Assembly: GCA_041398225.1 (NCBI GenBank)
Contig: JAWKVD010000036.1
Location: forward strand, 1 to 26,100
Direction of reading: 5' to 3'
Length of the DNA: 26,100 nt
Source of the DNA: JAWKVD01 sp041398225
GTDB lineage: Bacteria; Pseudomonadota; Alphaproteobacteria; Caulobacterales; Hyphomonadaceae
Part shown: piece after piece, positions 1 to 7,040 of the stretch
Layout: each line of letters opens with the position of its first letter
Numbering within the stretch: position 1 is the first letter of the stretch
Position numbers and translations under genes: made by a program
Notes under the pieces: generated by a model
The model's database searches: none
What the model saw: only the letters and a program-made list of their open reading frames with translations
What the model was told of the DNA's origin: nothing

Positions 1-2
1 AC

Positions 3-671
3 GTCGCCGAGGTGCTGCGCAAGCTGGCGATCGTGTTCAGCACGTTCGAGCAGAGGCTGGAGGCCGCGCCGTTGCTGCGCAAGCTGTCGCGCGGCCAGTT
101 CACGATGGCGGACTATCGCGCTTTCCTGATCACGCTGCGCCAGCAGGTGAAGCATGGCGCGCGCTGGATGTCGCGGGCGGCCAGCAATATCGAGGAGCCG
201 CATCTGGAGCTGCGCTCGCTGGTGATGCGCCACGCCGTGACCGAGCATCGCGATTTCCGCCTGCTGGAAGCGGACTATGTCGCGACCGGCGGGGCGCTTG
301 AGGACATTCAATCGGGCGAGATGTCGATCGGGTCCGAGGCGCTGTCGGCGTGGATGTATCACGAGGCCTCGAAGCCGAACCCGTTCGGCCTGCTCGGCGC
401 GATGTGGATCATCGAGGGGTTGGGGTCGCTGAAGGCGCGCGAATGGGGCGCGCGGGCGCAGGACTGCCTGTCCTTGCCCGACAACGCGGTTCACTTCCTG
501 CTCTATCACGGCGAGAACGACGCCGGGCATATCGAGGAATTCAAGCAGATGCTGGGGCTGGTGCTGCCTGAAGGCGGGGCCTCCAACGCGGCGCTGGCGC
601 GGCGCATCGTGCGCGTCGCGGAAGTGACGGCGCGGCTCTACGCGCTGCAGATAGAAGAGATCGGCGCGTGA
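3..671 (+). CDS. Haem-oxygenase-fold iron-containing redox enzyme family protein (5' partial)
   Basis: All-helical protein of about 220 residues that resembles the haem-oxygenase-like di-iron/TenA-type superfamily. Visible hallmarks, numbered from the GTG at 12, are an N-x-x-E-E stretch (59-63, SNIEE), then E78-H79 in a helix, E135 in a WIIEGLG helix, and H166...D170-x-x-H173-x-x-E176. The Glu/His/Asp set is placed as metal ligands are in that superfamily. The frame is open to the left edge, so the real start probably lies outside the window; the GTG at 12 is only the first internal candidate. The stop overlaps the next start by four bases (GTGA), so the two genes are translationally coupled. 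Members of this superfamily include oxygenases, decarboxylases and N-oxygenases. The substrate cannot be read from the sequence, and calling it a true haem oxygenase would be unsupported. Confidence 0.72.
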   Translation, partial: VAEVLRKLAIVFSTFEQRLEAAPLLRKLSRGQFTMADYRAFLITLRQQVKHGARWMSRAASNIEEPHLELRSLVMRHAVTEHRDFRLLEADYVATGGALEDIQSGEMSIGSEALSAWMYHEASKPNPFGLLGAMWIIEGLGSLKAREWGARAQDCLSLPDNAVHFLLYHGENDAGHIEEFKQMLGLVLPEGGASNAALARRIVRVAEVTARLYALQIEEIGA

Positions 672-1561
672 AATCCCGCGACTTCGAAAACATGCGGTTC
701 GATCCGAAAGACCCAGATCCGTGGCTGGCGCTCTATCTCGACCAAAGCCTGCCGATCGACAAGGACGCCAAGCGCGCCTTGCTGGAGGGCGCGGCTTCGT
801 GGTCGCGACACTGGCTGTTCAACATCGTGCGGCCGCTGGTGTTCGTGTTCTTTCTCGTGGTGAAGCTGTTGCGCGGGATCAGCCCGCGCCATCCCAATCT
901 CAACGGAACGCTGCACCGGCTGATCTATTGGGGGCTGAAGACGTTCGGCTCGCCGCAGGCCAATTTCCTGATCATGCGGCACTTCCATATCGGCACCGAG
1001 CTTCTGGCCTTCATCAAGGCCAACGCCGGGAGCGTCGTCGTTGAGACCGAGCCGCTGCGTCCCGGCGAGCTGAAGGATCTCAAGGACAATGTTTTCCTGC
1101 AGCACGACCTCAACATTTTCAGCTTCATCATCCAGCTCAACACGCAGTTGCGCGAGCAGGGGCGGGACCTTGAGCCGGTCGAGCGGCCGGACTTCTCGAT
1201 GATCACCGACGGGCCGTTCCCGATCGCGCCGACGAAAAAGGGCTGGCTGAATTTCTGCGACGTGCAGACGGCGATCGAGGTTTACACGCCGCTCTACGCG
1301 CTGCTGCTGCCGCGCGACGATTTCATCCGCGCCGCCAACTCGCTGCAGCTCGACGAGATCATCGGGATCTACATCGCGAAGATTCTCGGCACGGACTATC
1401 ACCTGGCGTTCGTGAAGAACGGACACCCGACCGTGCCGCTGTCGACGCTGACGGCGGGATACCGGCTGATGATGCACGGGCTGGACTGCGAGGCGATGCA
1501 TGGCTGGCTTCGCCAGATGAAACGCGCCCAGGCCGCGGGCCTGCCGATCGCGCGGCCCTAG
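668..1561 (+). CDS. Membrane-associated protein of unknown function (DUF6999-like)
   Basis: Protein of 297 residues with a single clear hydrophobic helix at about 50-69 (rich in V, F and L, preceded by R48/H49), then a mostly helical soluble part that starts with an NLNGTLHRL region and contains FLIMRHFHIG and YHLAFVKNGHP segments with several His residues. There is no signal peptide. I do not recognise an enzyme family with certainty; the layout recalls proteins annotated as DUF6999, which is recollection and not a search result. The start is the GTG at 668, inside the stop of the haem-oxygenase-like gene, which implies joint production and probably one pathway, perhaps acting on a lipid-like substrate at the membrane (inference). 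The stop overlaps the ada stop on the other strand by four bases. Confidence 0.7.
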   Translation: MKSRDFENMRFDPKDPDPWLALYLDQSLPIDKDAKRALLEGAASWSRHWLFNIVRPLVFVFFLVVKLLRGISPRHPNLNGTLHRLIYWGLKTFGSPQANFLIMRHFHIGTELLAFIKANAGSVVVETEPLRPGELKDLKDNVFLQHDLNIFSFIIQLNTQLREQGRDLEPVERPDFSMITDGPFPIAPTKKGWLNFCDVQTAIEVYTPLYALLLPRDDFIRAANSLQLDEIIGIYIAKILGTDYHLAFVKNGHPTVPLSTLTAGYRLMMHGLDCEAMHGWLRQMKRAQAAGLPIARP

Positions 1562-2622
1562 AGCAGAATCTGTCCGGTGTGGCGGCGCTCGTGATCGAGC
1601 AGCCATTGCTTGCGCCACAGGCCGCCCGCATAGCCTGTAAGCGAGCCGTCCGATCCGATCACGCGATGACAGGGCAGGATGATGGCGCAGCGGTTGAGCC
1701 GGTTGGCGTTGGCGACGGCGCGCACCGCGCTGGGCTGGCCGATGGCGGCGGCGAGATCGGCGTAGGCGCGGGTCTCGCCGGGCGGGATGCGGCGCAGCTC
1801 GTCCCATGTGCGGCGCTGGAAGTCGGTGCCGGCGCCGGCGATGTTCGAGCGGAAGGCAAGATCGCGTCCGGCGAAATAATCGGCGAGTTCGGCGCGGATG
1901 CGCGCGAGCGCTTCGGTCTCGCCGGGCACGACGGCGGCGTTGAACGCCTTGCGGTAGCGTTCGAGATGATCCTCCAGCTTCTTGCGCTCGAAGAATTCGA
2001 GCATGTGGAGGTGGGTGTCGTCGGCGACCGCCAGCATCGGCCCCAGCGGCGTGTCGATCCAGTCCATTGCGAACACGCGGGTCTCGCGCGCGCGGTTGGG
2101 CGCTTCGCCGAACTGGCGGGCGAAGGCCTCGCGAAATCCCGAGCCGGACTCGAAGCCGGCGTCCAGTTGCGCCTCGATCACCTGGTCTCCCTTGCGGATT
2201 GACTTGAAGGCGTGGCCAAGCCGGCGCGCCCGAACATACTGCGAGAAGGTCATGTCGAAGCGGCGCTGGAAATGGCGCCGGGCGGTGGCGGGCTCGACGC
2301 CGAGCGCGCGCAGATCGGCCTCGCTCCAGCGCCGGCCTGGGTCGGCCTCGACCATGGCGAGCAGGCGGGACAGCAATTCCCCCGGCGATCCCGGGGCCTC
2401 CAGCGGCCGGCAGCGCTTGCACGGGCGGAAGCCGGCGGCCTGGGCCTCTTCGGGACTGGTCAGGAAGACGATGTTTTCGGGCCGGGGCGTGCGCGCCGGG
2501 CAGACCGGGCGACAGAAGATGCCGGTGGTCTTCACGCAGACATAGACCACCCCGTCCAGATCCGCGTCGCGGCGGAGGAGGCGTTCGTAGAGAGCGTCAT
2601 GGTCGGGCAGGGCGGTCAGCAT
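1558..2622 (-). CDS. ada: Bifunctional Ada: methylphosphotriester/O6-methylguanine-DNA methyltransferase and transcriptional activator
   Basis: Repairs alkylated DNA by irreversible methyl transfer to its own cysteines and, once methylated, activates the adaptive response. All expected parts are present in 354 residues, the same size class as E. coli Ada. The N-terminal zinc domain has C37, C41, C68 and C71 (FCRPVCPAR and PCKRC); C37 corresponds to the acceptor Cys of E. coli. A central AraC-type helix-turn-helix region lies at about 85-185 (ATARRHFQRRF, GSGFREAFARQFG). The C-terminal methyltransferase carries the PCHRV active site (C318) and the GYAGGLWRK segment. No truncation is seen. The start is the ATG at 2622, with only a weak Shine-Dalgarno. 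The gene diverges from the autotransporter and converges on the preceding plus-strand gene. Confidence 0.95.
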   Translation of the reverse strand: MLTALPDHDALYERLLRRDADLDGVVYVCVKTTGIFCRPVCPARTPRPENIVFLTSPEEAQAAGFRPCKRCRPLEAPGSPGELLSRLLAMVEADPGRRWSEADLRALGVEPATARRHFQRRFDMTFSQYVRARRLGHAFKSIRKGDQVIEAQLDAGFESGSGFREAFARQFGEAPNRARETRVFAMDWIDTPLGPMLAVADDTHLHMLEFFERKKLEDHLERYRKAFNAAVVPGETEALARIRAELADYFAGRDLAFRSNIAGAGTDFQRRTWDELRRIPPGETRAYADLAAAIGQPSAVRAVANANRLNRCAIILPCHRVIGSDGSLTGYAGGLWRKQWLLDHERRHTGQILL

Positions 2623-2884
2623 GGGTCGAGATTAACGGTTCGGAGCGCCGCCGCGGCCGGAAAAGCGACAGCGATGTGCCGTGCGACAGAATTTTTTCGT
2701 CCCAGTATTCGCGATTTGATCTTCGCCAAAAACGCGAAACCCGTTCGCACTCTATATGGTTAATTCTCGCGTAACACTTCCCGCCACAGGCTAATTCTGG
2801 CGAAATTGTAGCGAAATTCGCTTGACAGGTAAGGTTACTAAGGGGTTAATTCTCGGGCCGAACGCATTTACGATCGGGGTTGGT
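2623..2884. promoter_or_regulatory. Divergent intergenic region with three TTAATTCT-type direct repeats
   Basis: This 262-base region between ada and the autotransporter is visibly more A/T-rich than its surroundings. It has two exact copies of the 12-mer GGTTAATTCTCG at 2758-2769 and 2844-2855 and a variant GGCTAATTCTGG at 2789-2800; start-to-start spacings are 31 and 55 bases, about three and five helical turns. A related inverted element (GTTAATCTCG on the minus strand, 2627-2636) lies just before ada. Two copies look like imperfect CtrA sites (consensus TTAA-N7-TTAA): TTAA-N7-GTAA at 2760-2774 and TTAC-N7-TTAA at 2835-2849. The repeats are seen directly; the binding protein is inference. 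Confidence 0.5.
2822..2850 (+). promoter_or_regulatory. Candidate sigma-70-type promoter of the autotransporter gene
   Basis: A perfect TTGACA (-35) lies at 2822-2827, followed after 17 bases by GTTAAT at 2845-2850 (four of six matches to TATAAT). Transcription would start near 2857, leaving a leader of about 28 bases before the ATG at 2885. The -10 overlaps the third TTAATTCT repeat, so a protein bound there would control initiation. The long-frame TTG start at 2822 is part of this -35 box, which argues against it as a translation start. Confidence 0.5.
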
Positions 2885-5800
2885 ATGTCCAAAAAAACGC
2901 GACTTCGCGCGACGGTTGCGCCGCTGGCTCTGGCCATGCTCGGCGCCCCGGCGATTCAGGCCGCTTACGCGGAAACCGCCGTCACGCCCGCCTGGGGCGA
3001 CATTGACGCGTTCTGGGGCGATATCGACGCCTTCGGCGGGAAGTCGACGCCGCGTTGGGGCGATATCGATGCGTTCTGGGGAGACATTGACGCGTTCAGC
3101 GGGAAGTCGTCCGCGAGCTGGGGCGATATCGACGCCTTCTGGGGCGACATTGACGCTTTCTGGGGTGATATCGATGCGTTCTGGGGCGACATCGACGCCT
3201 TTGGCGGCCAGCTGAACGCCAGCTGGGGCGATATCGACGCGTTCAGCGGCAAATCCCGCGCGAGCTGGGGCAAGTATGCGGCCTTCTGGGGCGACATCGA
3301 TGCGTTCAGCGGGCGGAACGCCGCGCGCTGGGGCGATATTGACGCTTTCGGCGGTTCGGCCAATGCGAGCTGGGGCGACATTGACGCGTTCTGGGGCGAC
3401 ATCGACGCCTTTGGCGGCGCCAACACCGCTGCGTGGGGCGACATCGACGCCTTTGGCGGCGCCAACACCGCTGCGTGGGGCGACATCGACGCCTTCTGGG
3501 GCGATATCGACGCCTTCGGCGGCAAGGCCGCGCCGGCCTGGGGCGATATTGACGCTTTCTGGGGTGATATCGACGCTTTCTGGGGTGATATCGACGCTTT
3601 CTGGGGAGACATCGACGCGTTCAGCGGAAAGTCGTCCGCGAGCTGGGGCGATATCGACGCTTTCTGGGGTGATATTGACGCGTTCTGGGGCGACATCGAC
3701 GCCTTCGCCGGCGCCAACACGGCTGCGTGGGGCGACATCGACGCGTTCTGGGGAGACATTGACGCCTTCGCCGGAAAGAACCGCGCCGAGTGGGGCGATA
3801 TCGACGCCTTCTGGGGTGATATCGATGCGTTCTGGGGCGACATCGACGCTTTCGGCGGTTCGGCTCAGGCGAGCTGGGGCGACATCGACGCGTTCTGGGG
3901 CGATATCGACGCCTTCAACTCCGCCGAGGTGCAGCAGGCGCTGAGCCAGCTCGCCTACGGCATGGTGCAGTCCAAGCTGCAGGGCCTTGTCGATCAGTCG
4001 GCGGTGTTCTGGGGCGACGCCGTGCAGGCGCGCACCGGCCTGTCGTTCTGGGACGGCTTCGCGGCGGGCGTGTTCTCCAAATACGGCATCGACCTCACCG
4101 ATGCGAGCACGCTGGCGGGCCTCTCCGACGTGCAGCGCGCGCGCTTCATGTTCGACTGGTATGACGGGCTGATGGAGTTCTCCGGTCGCGACCATGTCGA
4201 CTACTGGATGGGGCTGACCAACTGGAACCCGGTTCTGTCGTGGGCTGGCAATGGCGAGAACGCCACCGTCATCGGCCTGATCGACTTCCGTCTGACCGAC
4301 AGCGCCGAACTCGGCAATCGCCTGATCATGCAGGGCGGCTACGACGTCACCTCCGCGACCCACGGTTCGGCGGTCGCGACGCTGATGGCGGCCGGCCATA
4401 ACGGCCAGGGCGTGATGGGCATCGCGCCGGGCGCGCAGGTCGCCGCCTACAACCCGTTCGACGCCACCGGCACCGCCGGCTGGGCCGACATCGCGCTGGG
4501 CATGAACGCCGTGCTGGGGCAGGGCGCCAGCGTGGTGAACATGTCGCTCGGCGTGCCGAACTATGCGTTCAACCCGGAATGGGCGAGCGTCTACGGACAG
4601 GCCTCGATCGCGGCCGCCGCGAAGAACGCCGTGTTCGTTCACGCCGCGGGCAATGAAGGCGTGGCGCAGACCCAGAACATCAACTGGGACTTCACCAGCA
4701 ATCCGAACATCATCGTGGTCGGTTCGGTCGGCCCGACGGGCCTGATCTCGCCGTTCTCGAACACGCCGGGCTCCGCCTGCCTGCTCGACAACGGGGTGTG
4801 CGCCTCCTCGCTGATGAACCACTTCCTCGTGGCTCCGGGCGAATGGGTGCTGGTCGGCGACGGCGAGGGCGGCGTCACGCGCGAGTCCGGCACGTCGTTC
4901 GCGGCGCCGATGGTCTCCGGCGCGGTCGCGCTGCTGCAGAACCGCTGGGGCTGGCTCAAACAGCATCCGAGCGAGACCGCGGACATCCTGTTCCGCACGG
5001 CGACCGATCTCGGCGCGCCGGGCGTCGACCCGGTCTATGGCCACGGCCTGCTCAACATCGCCGCGAGCCAGTCGCCGATCAACGTTTCGCAACTCTACAT
5101 GCTGTCGGGACCTCCGGGGTCGCCCGAGCGTTCGCTGCTGCGCTTCGCGGCTCCGGGCGTCGACCGCGCCTGGGATGTCGGCTCGGCCCGCGCGACCGTG
5201 TACGAGGATATCGGCACGACGTTCCGCGATTTCTCGGCGCCGCTGGACCCGACCTTCATCGGCACCAAGTCGCTGGGCGGCCGCGCGGAAGACACGCTGA
5301 ACAGCTATGTCGCGGACAATTTCTACAGCTGGTTCGACAACCGCTCGCTCGACTTCCAGATGAGCCTGGCCAGCGCCGACACGTCTTCGTCGGGTCTCGA
5401 CGTCACGATGCGGATCTCGCCGCTGCCCTACAACATGCAGGGCCGCCGCAACGCGCTGCCCTTCGCCACCGACTTCACGGCGAAGGCGGATTCGGGTCTC
5501 GAAATGCGCTTCGGCACGGGCCACGGCGCCCGCGCCCTGCAGGGCGGCATGACGTCCACCGTTCCGGACTTCGACATGCGCACCGGCGGCGCCAACCCGG
5601 TCATGGGTCTGGCTTCGGGCGGCAGCTATGCCGGGGTCGAGACGCCGTTCGGCGCATCCGGCGCGCGCCTCACCATGGGCGCCACCGAGCGTCGCTTCGA
5701 GGCGCGGCAATACCTGCCGTATTCGGGCGAGGACGTCGCGGCCTATGACGGGCTGCGGGCCTATCAGGCGGTGGCCGGCAATGTCGGCGTCAGCCAGCCG

Positions 5801-6385
5801 ATCACGCGCTCGATGTCGCTCAACGCCAGCTACACCTATCTCGACGAAACCAACGGCCTTCTGGGCGTGCAGTCGCTGAACCCGGCGGCGTTCTCGACCT
5901 CCAGCCGCACCGACGCGATGAGCTTCGGCATGGACTGGGCGCTGTCCGACCGGATCACCTTCTCGAGCCTCGCCACGGTCGGCCGCACCCGCGCCCAGCA
6001 GGCCGGCGTGCAGACGCTTGCGGTGAGCGACGGCGGGGTGACCACTTCGGCGTTCGAGGCGGCGGTGTCGGTGAACGGCGTGTTCGGCCGGGACGACCGG
6101 GCCCGCTTCGCGCTGGTGCAGCCGATGCATGTCGAGAACGGTTCGCTCAATCTCACCGACTTCCAGGTCACGGACCGTGAACTGGGTCTGATCTCGCCGG
6201 TCTCGGAGACGATCTCGATCGACGGCCGCGCGCGGATCTTCGCTCTGGAAGCCTATTACGGCGCGCCGGTTCTGGACGGGCTGGCCGAGGTGGCGGGCTT
6301 CGTGCGCGCCGAGGCCTCGGGCGCCAGCGGCCTGCGCGGCGATCCGGTCAGCATGGCCGGGGCGAGCTTCCGGGTCCGGTTCTAG
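2885..6385 (+). CDS. S8 (subtilisin-family) serine protease autotransporter with N-terminal WGDIDAF heptad array
   Basis: Secreted protease of 1166 residues, probably anchored to the outer membrane. Order: signal peptide 1-29 (basic MSKKTRLR, hydrophobic core, AYA-E cleavage site); repeat array 37-344; helical linker about 345-455 with a lone FWGD (W376); subtilisin-type protease about 460-715; variable region; beta-barrel-like C-terminus from roughly 890, ending in Phe. The catalytic set is complete: D467 (VIGLID), H493 (THGSAVA), oxyanion N590 (AAGNEG) and S671 (SGTSFAAP). Asp and His are only 26 residues apart, short for the family, and the usual D-[ST]-G is DFR. The start is the ATG at 2885, with GGGG at 2876-2879 and the signal peptide directly after it; the longer TTG-start frame overlaps the promoter. 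S8 autotransporters usually cut themselves or other surface proteins; the target here is unknown. It is monocistronic, with its own promoter and terminator. Confidence 0.93.
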   Translation: MSKKTRLRATVAPLALAMLGAPAIQAAYAETAVTPAWGDIDAFWGDIDAFGGKSTPRWGDIDAFWGDIDAFSGKSSASWGDIDAFWGDIDAFWGDIDAFWGDIDAFGGQLNASWGDIDAFSGKSRASWGKYAAFWGDIDAFSGRNAARWGDIDAFGGSANASWGDIDAFWGDIDAFGGANTAAWGDIDAFGGANTAAWGDIDAFWGDIDAFGGKAAPAWGDIDAFWGDIDAFWGDIDAFWGDIDAFSGKSSASWGDIDAFWGDIDAFWGDIDAFAGANTAAWGDIDAFWGDIDAFAGKNRAEWGDIDAFWGDIDAFWGDIDAFGGSAQASWGDIDAFWGDIDAFNSAEVQQALSQLAYGMVQSKLQGLVDQSAVFWGDAVQARTGLSFWDGFAAGVFSKYGIDLTDASTLAGLSDVQRARFMFDWYDGLMEFSGRDHVDYWMGLTNWNPVLSWAGNGENATVIGLIDFRLTDSAELGNRLIMQGGYDVTSATHGSAVATLMAAGHNGQGVMGIAPGAQVAAYNPFDATGTAGWADIALGMNAVLGQGASVVNMSLGVPNYAFNPEWASVYGQASIAAAAKNAVFVHAAGNEGVAQTQNINWDFTSNPNIIVVGSVGPTGLISPFSNTPGSACLLDNGVCASSLMNHFLVAPGEWVLVGDGEGGVTRESGTSFAAPMVSGAVALLQNRWGWLKQHPSETADILFRTATDLGAPGVDPVYGHGLLNIAASQSPINVSQLYMLSGPPGSPERSLLRFAAPGVDRAWDVGSARATVYEDIGTTFRDFSAPLDPTFIGTKSLGGRAEDTLNSYVADNFYSWFDNRSLDFQMSLASADTSSSGLDVTMRISPLPYNMQGRRNALPFATDFTAKADSGLEMRFGTGHGARALQGGMTSTVPDFDMRTGGANPVMGLASGGSYAGVETPFGASGARLTMGATERRFEARQYLPYSGEDVAAYDGLRAYQAVAGNVGVSQPITRSMSLNASYTYLDETNGLLGVQSLNPAAFSTSSRTDAMSFGMDWALSDRITFSSLATVGRTRAQQAGVQTLAVSDGGVTTSAFEAAVSVNGVFGRDDRARFALVQPMHVENGSLNLTDFQVTDRELGLISPVSETISIDGRARIFALEAYYGAPVLDGLAEVAGFVRAEASGASGLRGDPVSMAGASFRVRF
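2993..3916 (+). repeat. 44-unit, 21-bp in-frame repeat encoding WGDIDAF heptads
   Basis: This is an uninterrupted array of 44 units of 21 bases. Thirty encode exactly WGDIDAF, one is WGKYAAF (3266-3286), and 13 are spacer units such as SGKSSAS, GGANTAA, GGKSTPR, AGKNRAE and GGSAQAS. Runs between spacers are 2,2,4,1,2,1,2,1,2,4,3,2,3,2 units (counting WGKYAAF), and two spacers never follow each other. Every unit has Gly at position 2, and all but two have Ala at position 6 (Pro in GGKSTPR and GGKAAPA), so the spacers look like diverged units of the same repeat. Codons differ among copies (GAC ATT GAC GCG, GAT ATC GAC GCC, GAT ATC GAT GCG), whereas the peptide does not. Function unknown; an Asp-rich aromatic solenoid or ion-binding stalk is possible (inference). 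Confidence 0.97.
3392..3475 (+). repeat. Perfect 42-bp tandem duplication inside the heptad array
   Basis: Bases 3392-3433 and 3434-3475 are identical and encode WGDIDAF plus GGANTAA twice. A second exact tandem copy, of 21 bases, is at 3560-3580 and 3581-3601. These exact copies stand out against the synonymous variation elsewhere and indicate recent expansion by slippage or unequal recombination. Confidence 0.9.
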
Positions 6386-6425
6386 ATCGGGCTCTGGAGA
6401 GAGCTCCCGGGTTGAAAGACAAGAG

Positions 6426-6462
6426 CGCCCGGCGGAGTTCGCTTCGCCGGGCGTTTTCTTTT
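6426..6462 (+). terminator. Intrinsic terminator of the autotransporter gene
   Basis: Perfect 9-bp stem, CGCCCGGCG (6426-6434) with CGCCGGGCG (6445-6453), a 10-base loop, then TTTTCTTTT at 6454-6462. It lies 40 bases after the autotransporter stop. The rest of 6386-6599 is GC-rich and shows no gene. Confidence 0.85.
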
Positions 6463-6599
6463 GGGCGTCGGCGGGGGGCGGCGCAGGCGGGGCTCGGCCG
6501 GACCCTGACCCGACTCCGGCCGGATGGGGGAGGGCCTTCCCGCCCGGCGGCGCGCAAAGGTTTGTTGTCAGCAGGCGGCGCCGGGTATATCGGCGGACC

Positions 6600-7034
6600 A
6601 TGAAGCCCCCTTCCCAAAGACAGCTGCGCGCCGGCGAACTGGTCCGCCATGCGCTCATGGACATCTTCGCGCGCGAGGAGTTCGCCGACCCCGATTTGCA
6701 CGGCAAGTCGATCACGGTCACCGAGGTGCGCATCTCGCCGGACCTCAAGCACGCCACGGTGTTCTGCGCGCCGCTGGGCGGGGCGGACATGAAGGTCACG
6801 ATCTCGGCGCTGAACCGGGCGCAGGGCTTTCTGCGCGGGCGGCTGGCGCGCGAGGTCGACCTGCGCAACACGCCGACGCTGCGGTTCTCGGGCGATGAGA
6901 GCTTCGATGAAGGCTCGCGGATGGACCGCCTGCTGGCGTCGCTCCGGACAGAGCATCCGGATGAAGACGGCGAACCGGGCGGCGAAGCCGGCGCACCCGG
7001 CGATGAGCCGGCCAGCGACCCCGACCGGGACTAG
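6600..7034 (+). CDS. rbfA: Ribosome-binding factor A
   Basis: Small KH-like protein that binds the 30S subunit during late maturation of 16S rRNA and is needed for cold adaptation in E. coli. The 144-residue product has the family pattern: a helical N-terminus (RQLRAGELVRHALMDIF), the ITVTEVRISPDLKHATVF strand-helix core, and LNRAQGFLRGRLARE...LRNTPTLRF leading to a DESFDEGSRMDRLL helix. The last 30 or so residues (PDEDGEPGGEAGAPG and on) are an acidic Gly/Pro-rich tail, presumably disordered. The start is the ATG at 6600. In many bacteria rbfA follows infB; here it follows a protease gene and terminator and is followed six bases after its stop by a uridine-kinase-like gene. Confidence 0.93.
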   Translation: MKPPSQRQLRAGELVRHALMDIFAREEFADPDLHGKSITVTEVRISPDLKHATVFCAPLGGADMKVTISALNRAQGFLRGRLAREVDLRNTPTLRFSGDESFDEGSRMDRLLASLRTEHPDEDGEPGGEAGAPGDEPASDPDRD

Positions 7035-7040
7035 GCGCCG

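Noticed and set aside
638..2422. 594-residue minus-strand frame and other long frames opposite housekeeping genes
   Set aside because: These are shadows of GC-rich coding DNA with Arg/Pro/Ala-rich translations and no motif; the overlapping genes have clear family signatures.
2822..2884. TTG start at 2822 extending the autotransporter by 21 residues
   Set aside because: The TTG is part of the TTGACA -35 box, and the extension hides the signal peptide that begins at the ATG at 2885.
2965..3843. Long open frames on the minus strand across the repeat array (also a 1341-residue one at 2846-6871)
   Set aside because: A 21-base repeat keeps several frames open by periodicity. The products are Ser/Pro/Met low-complexity or Arg/Ala-rich strings with no domain, opposite a well-supported gene.
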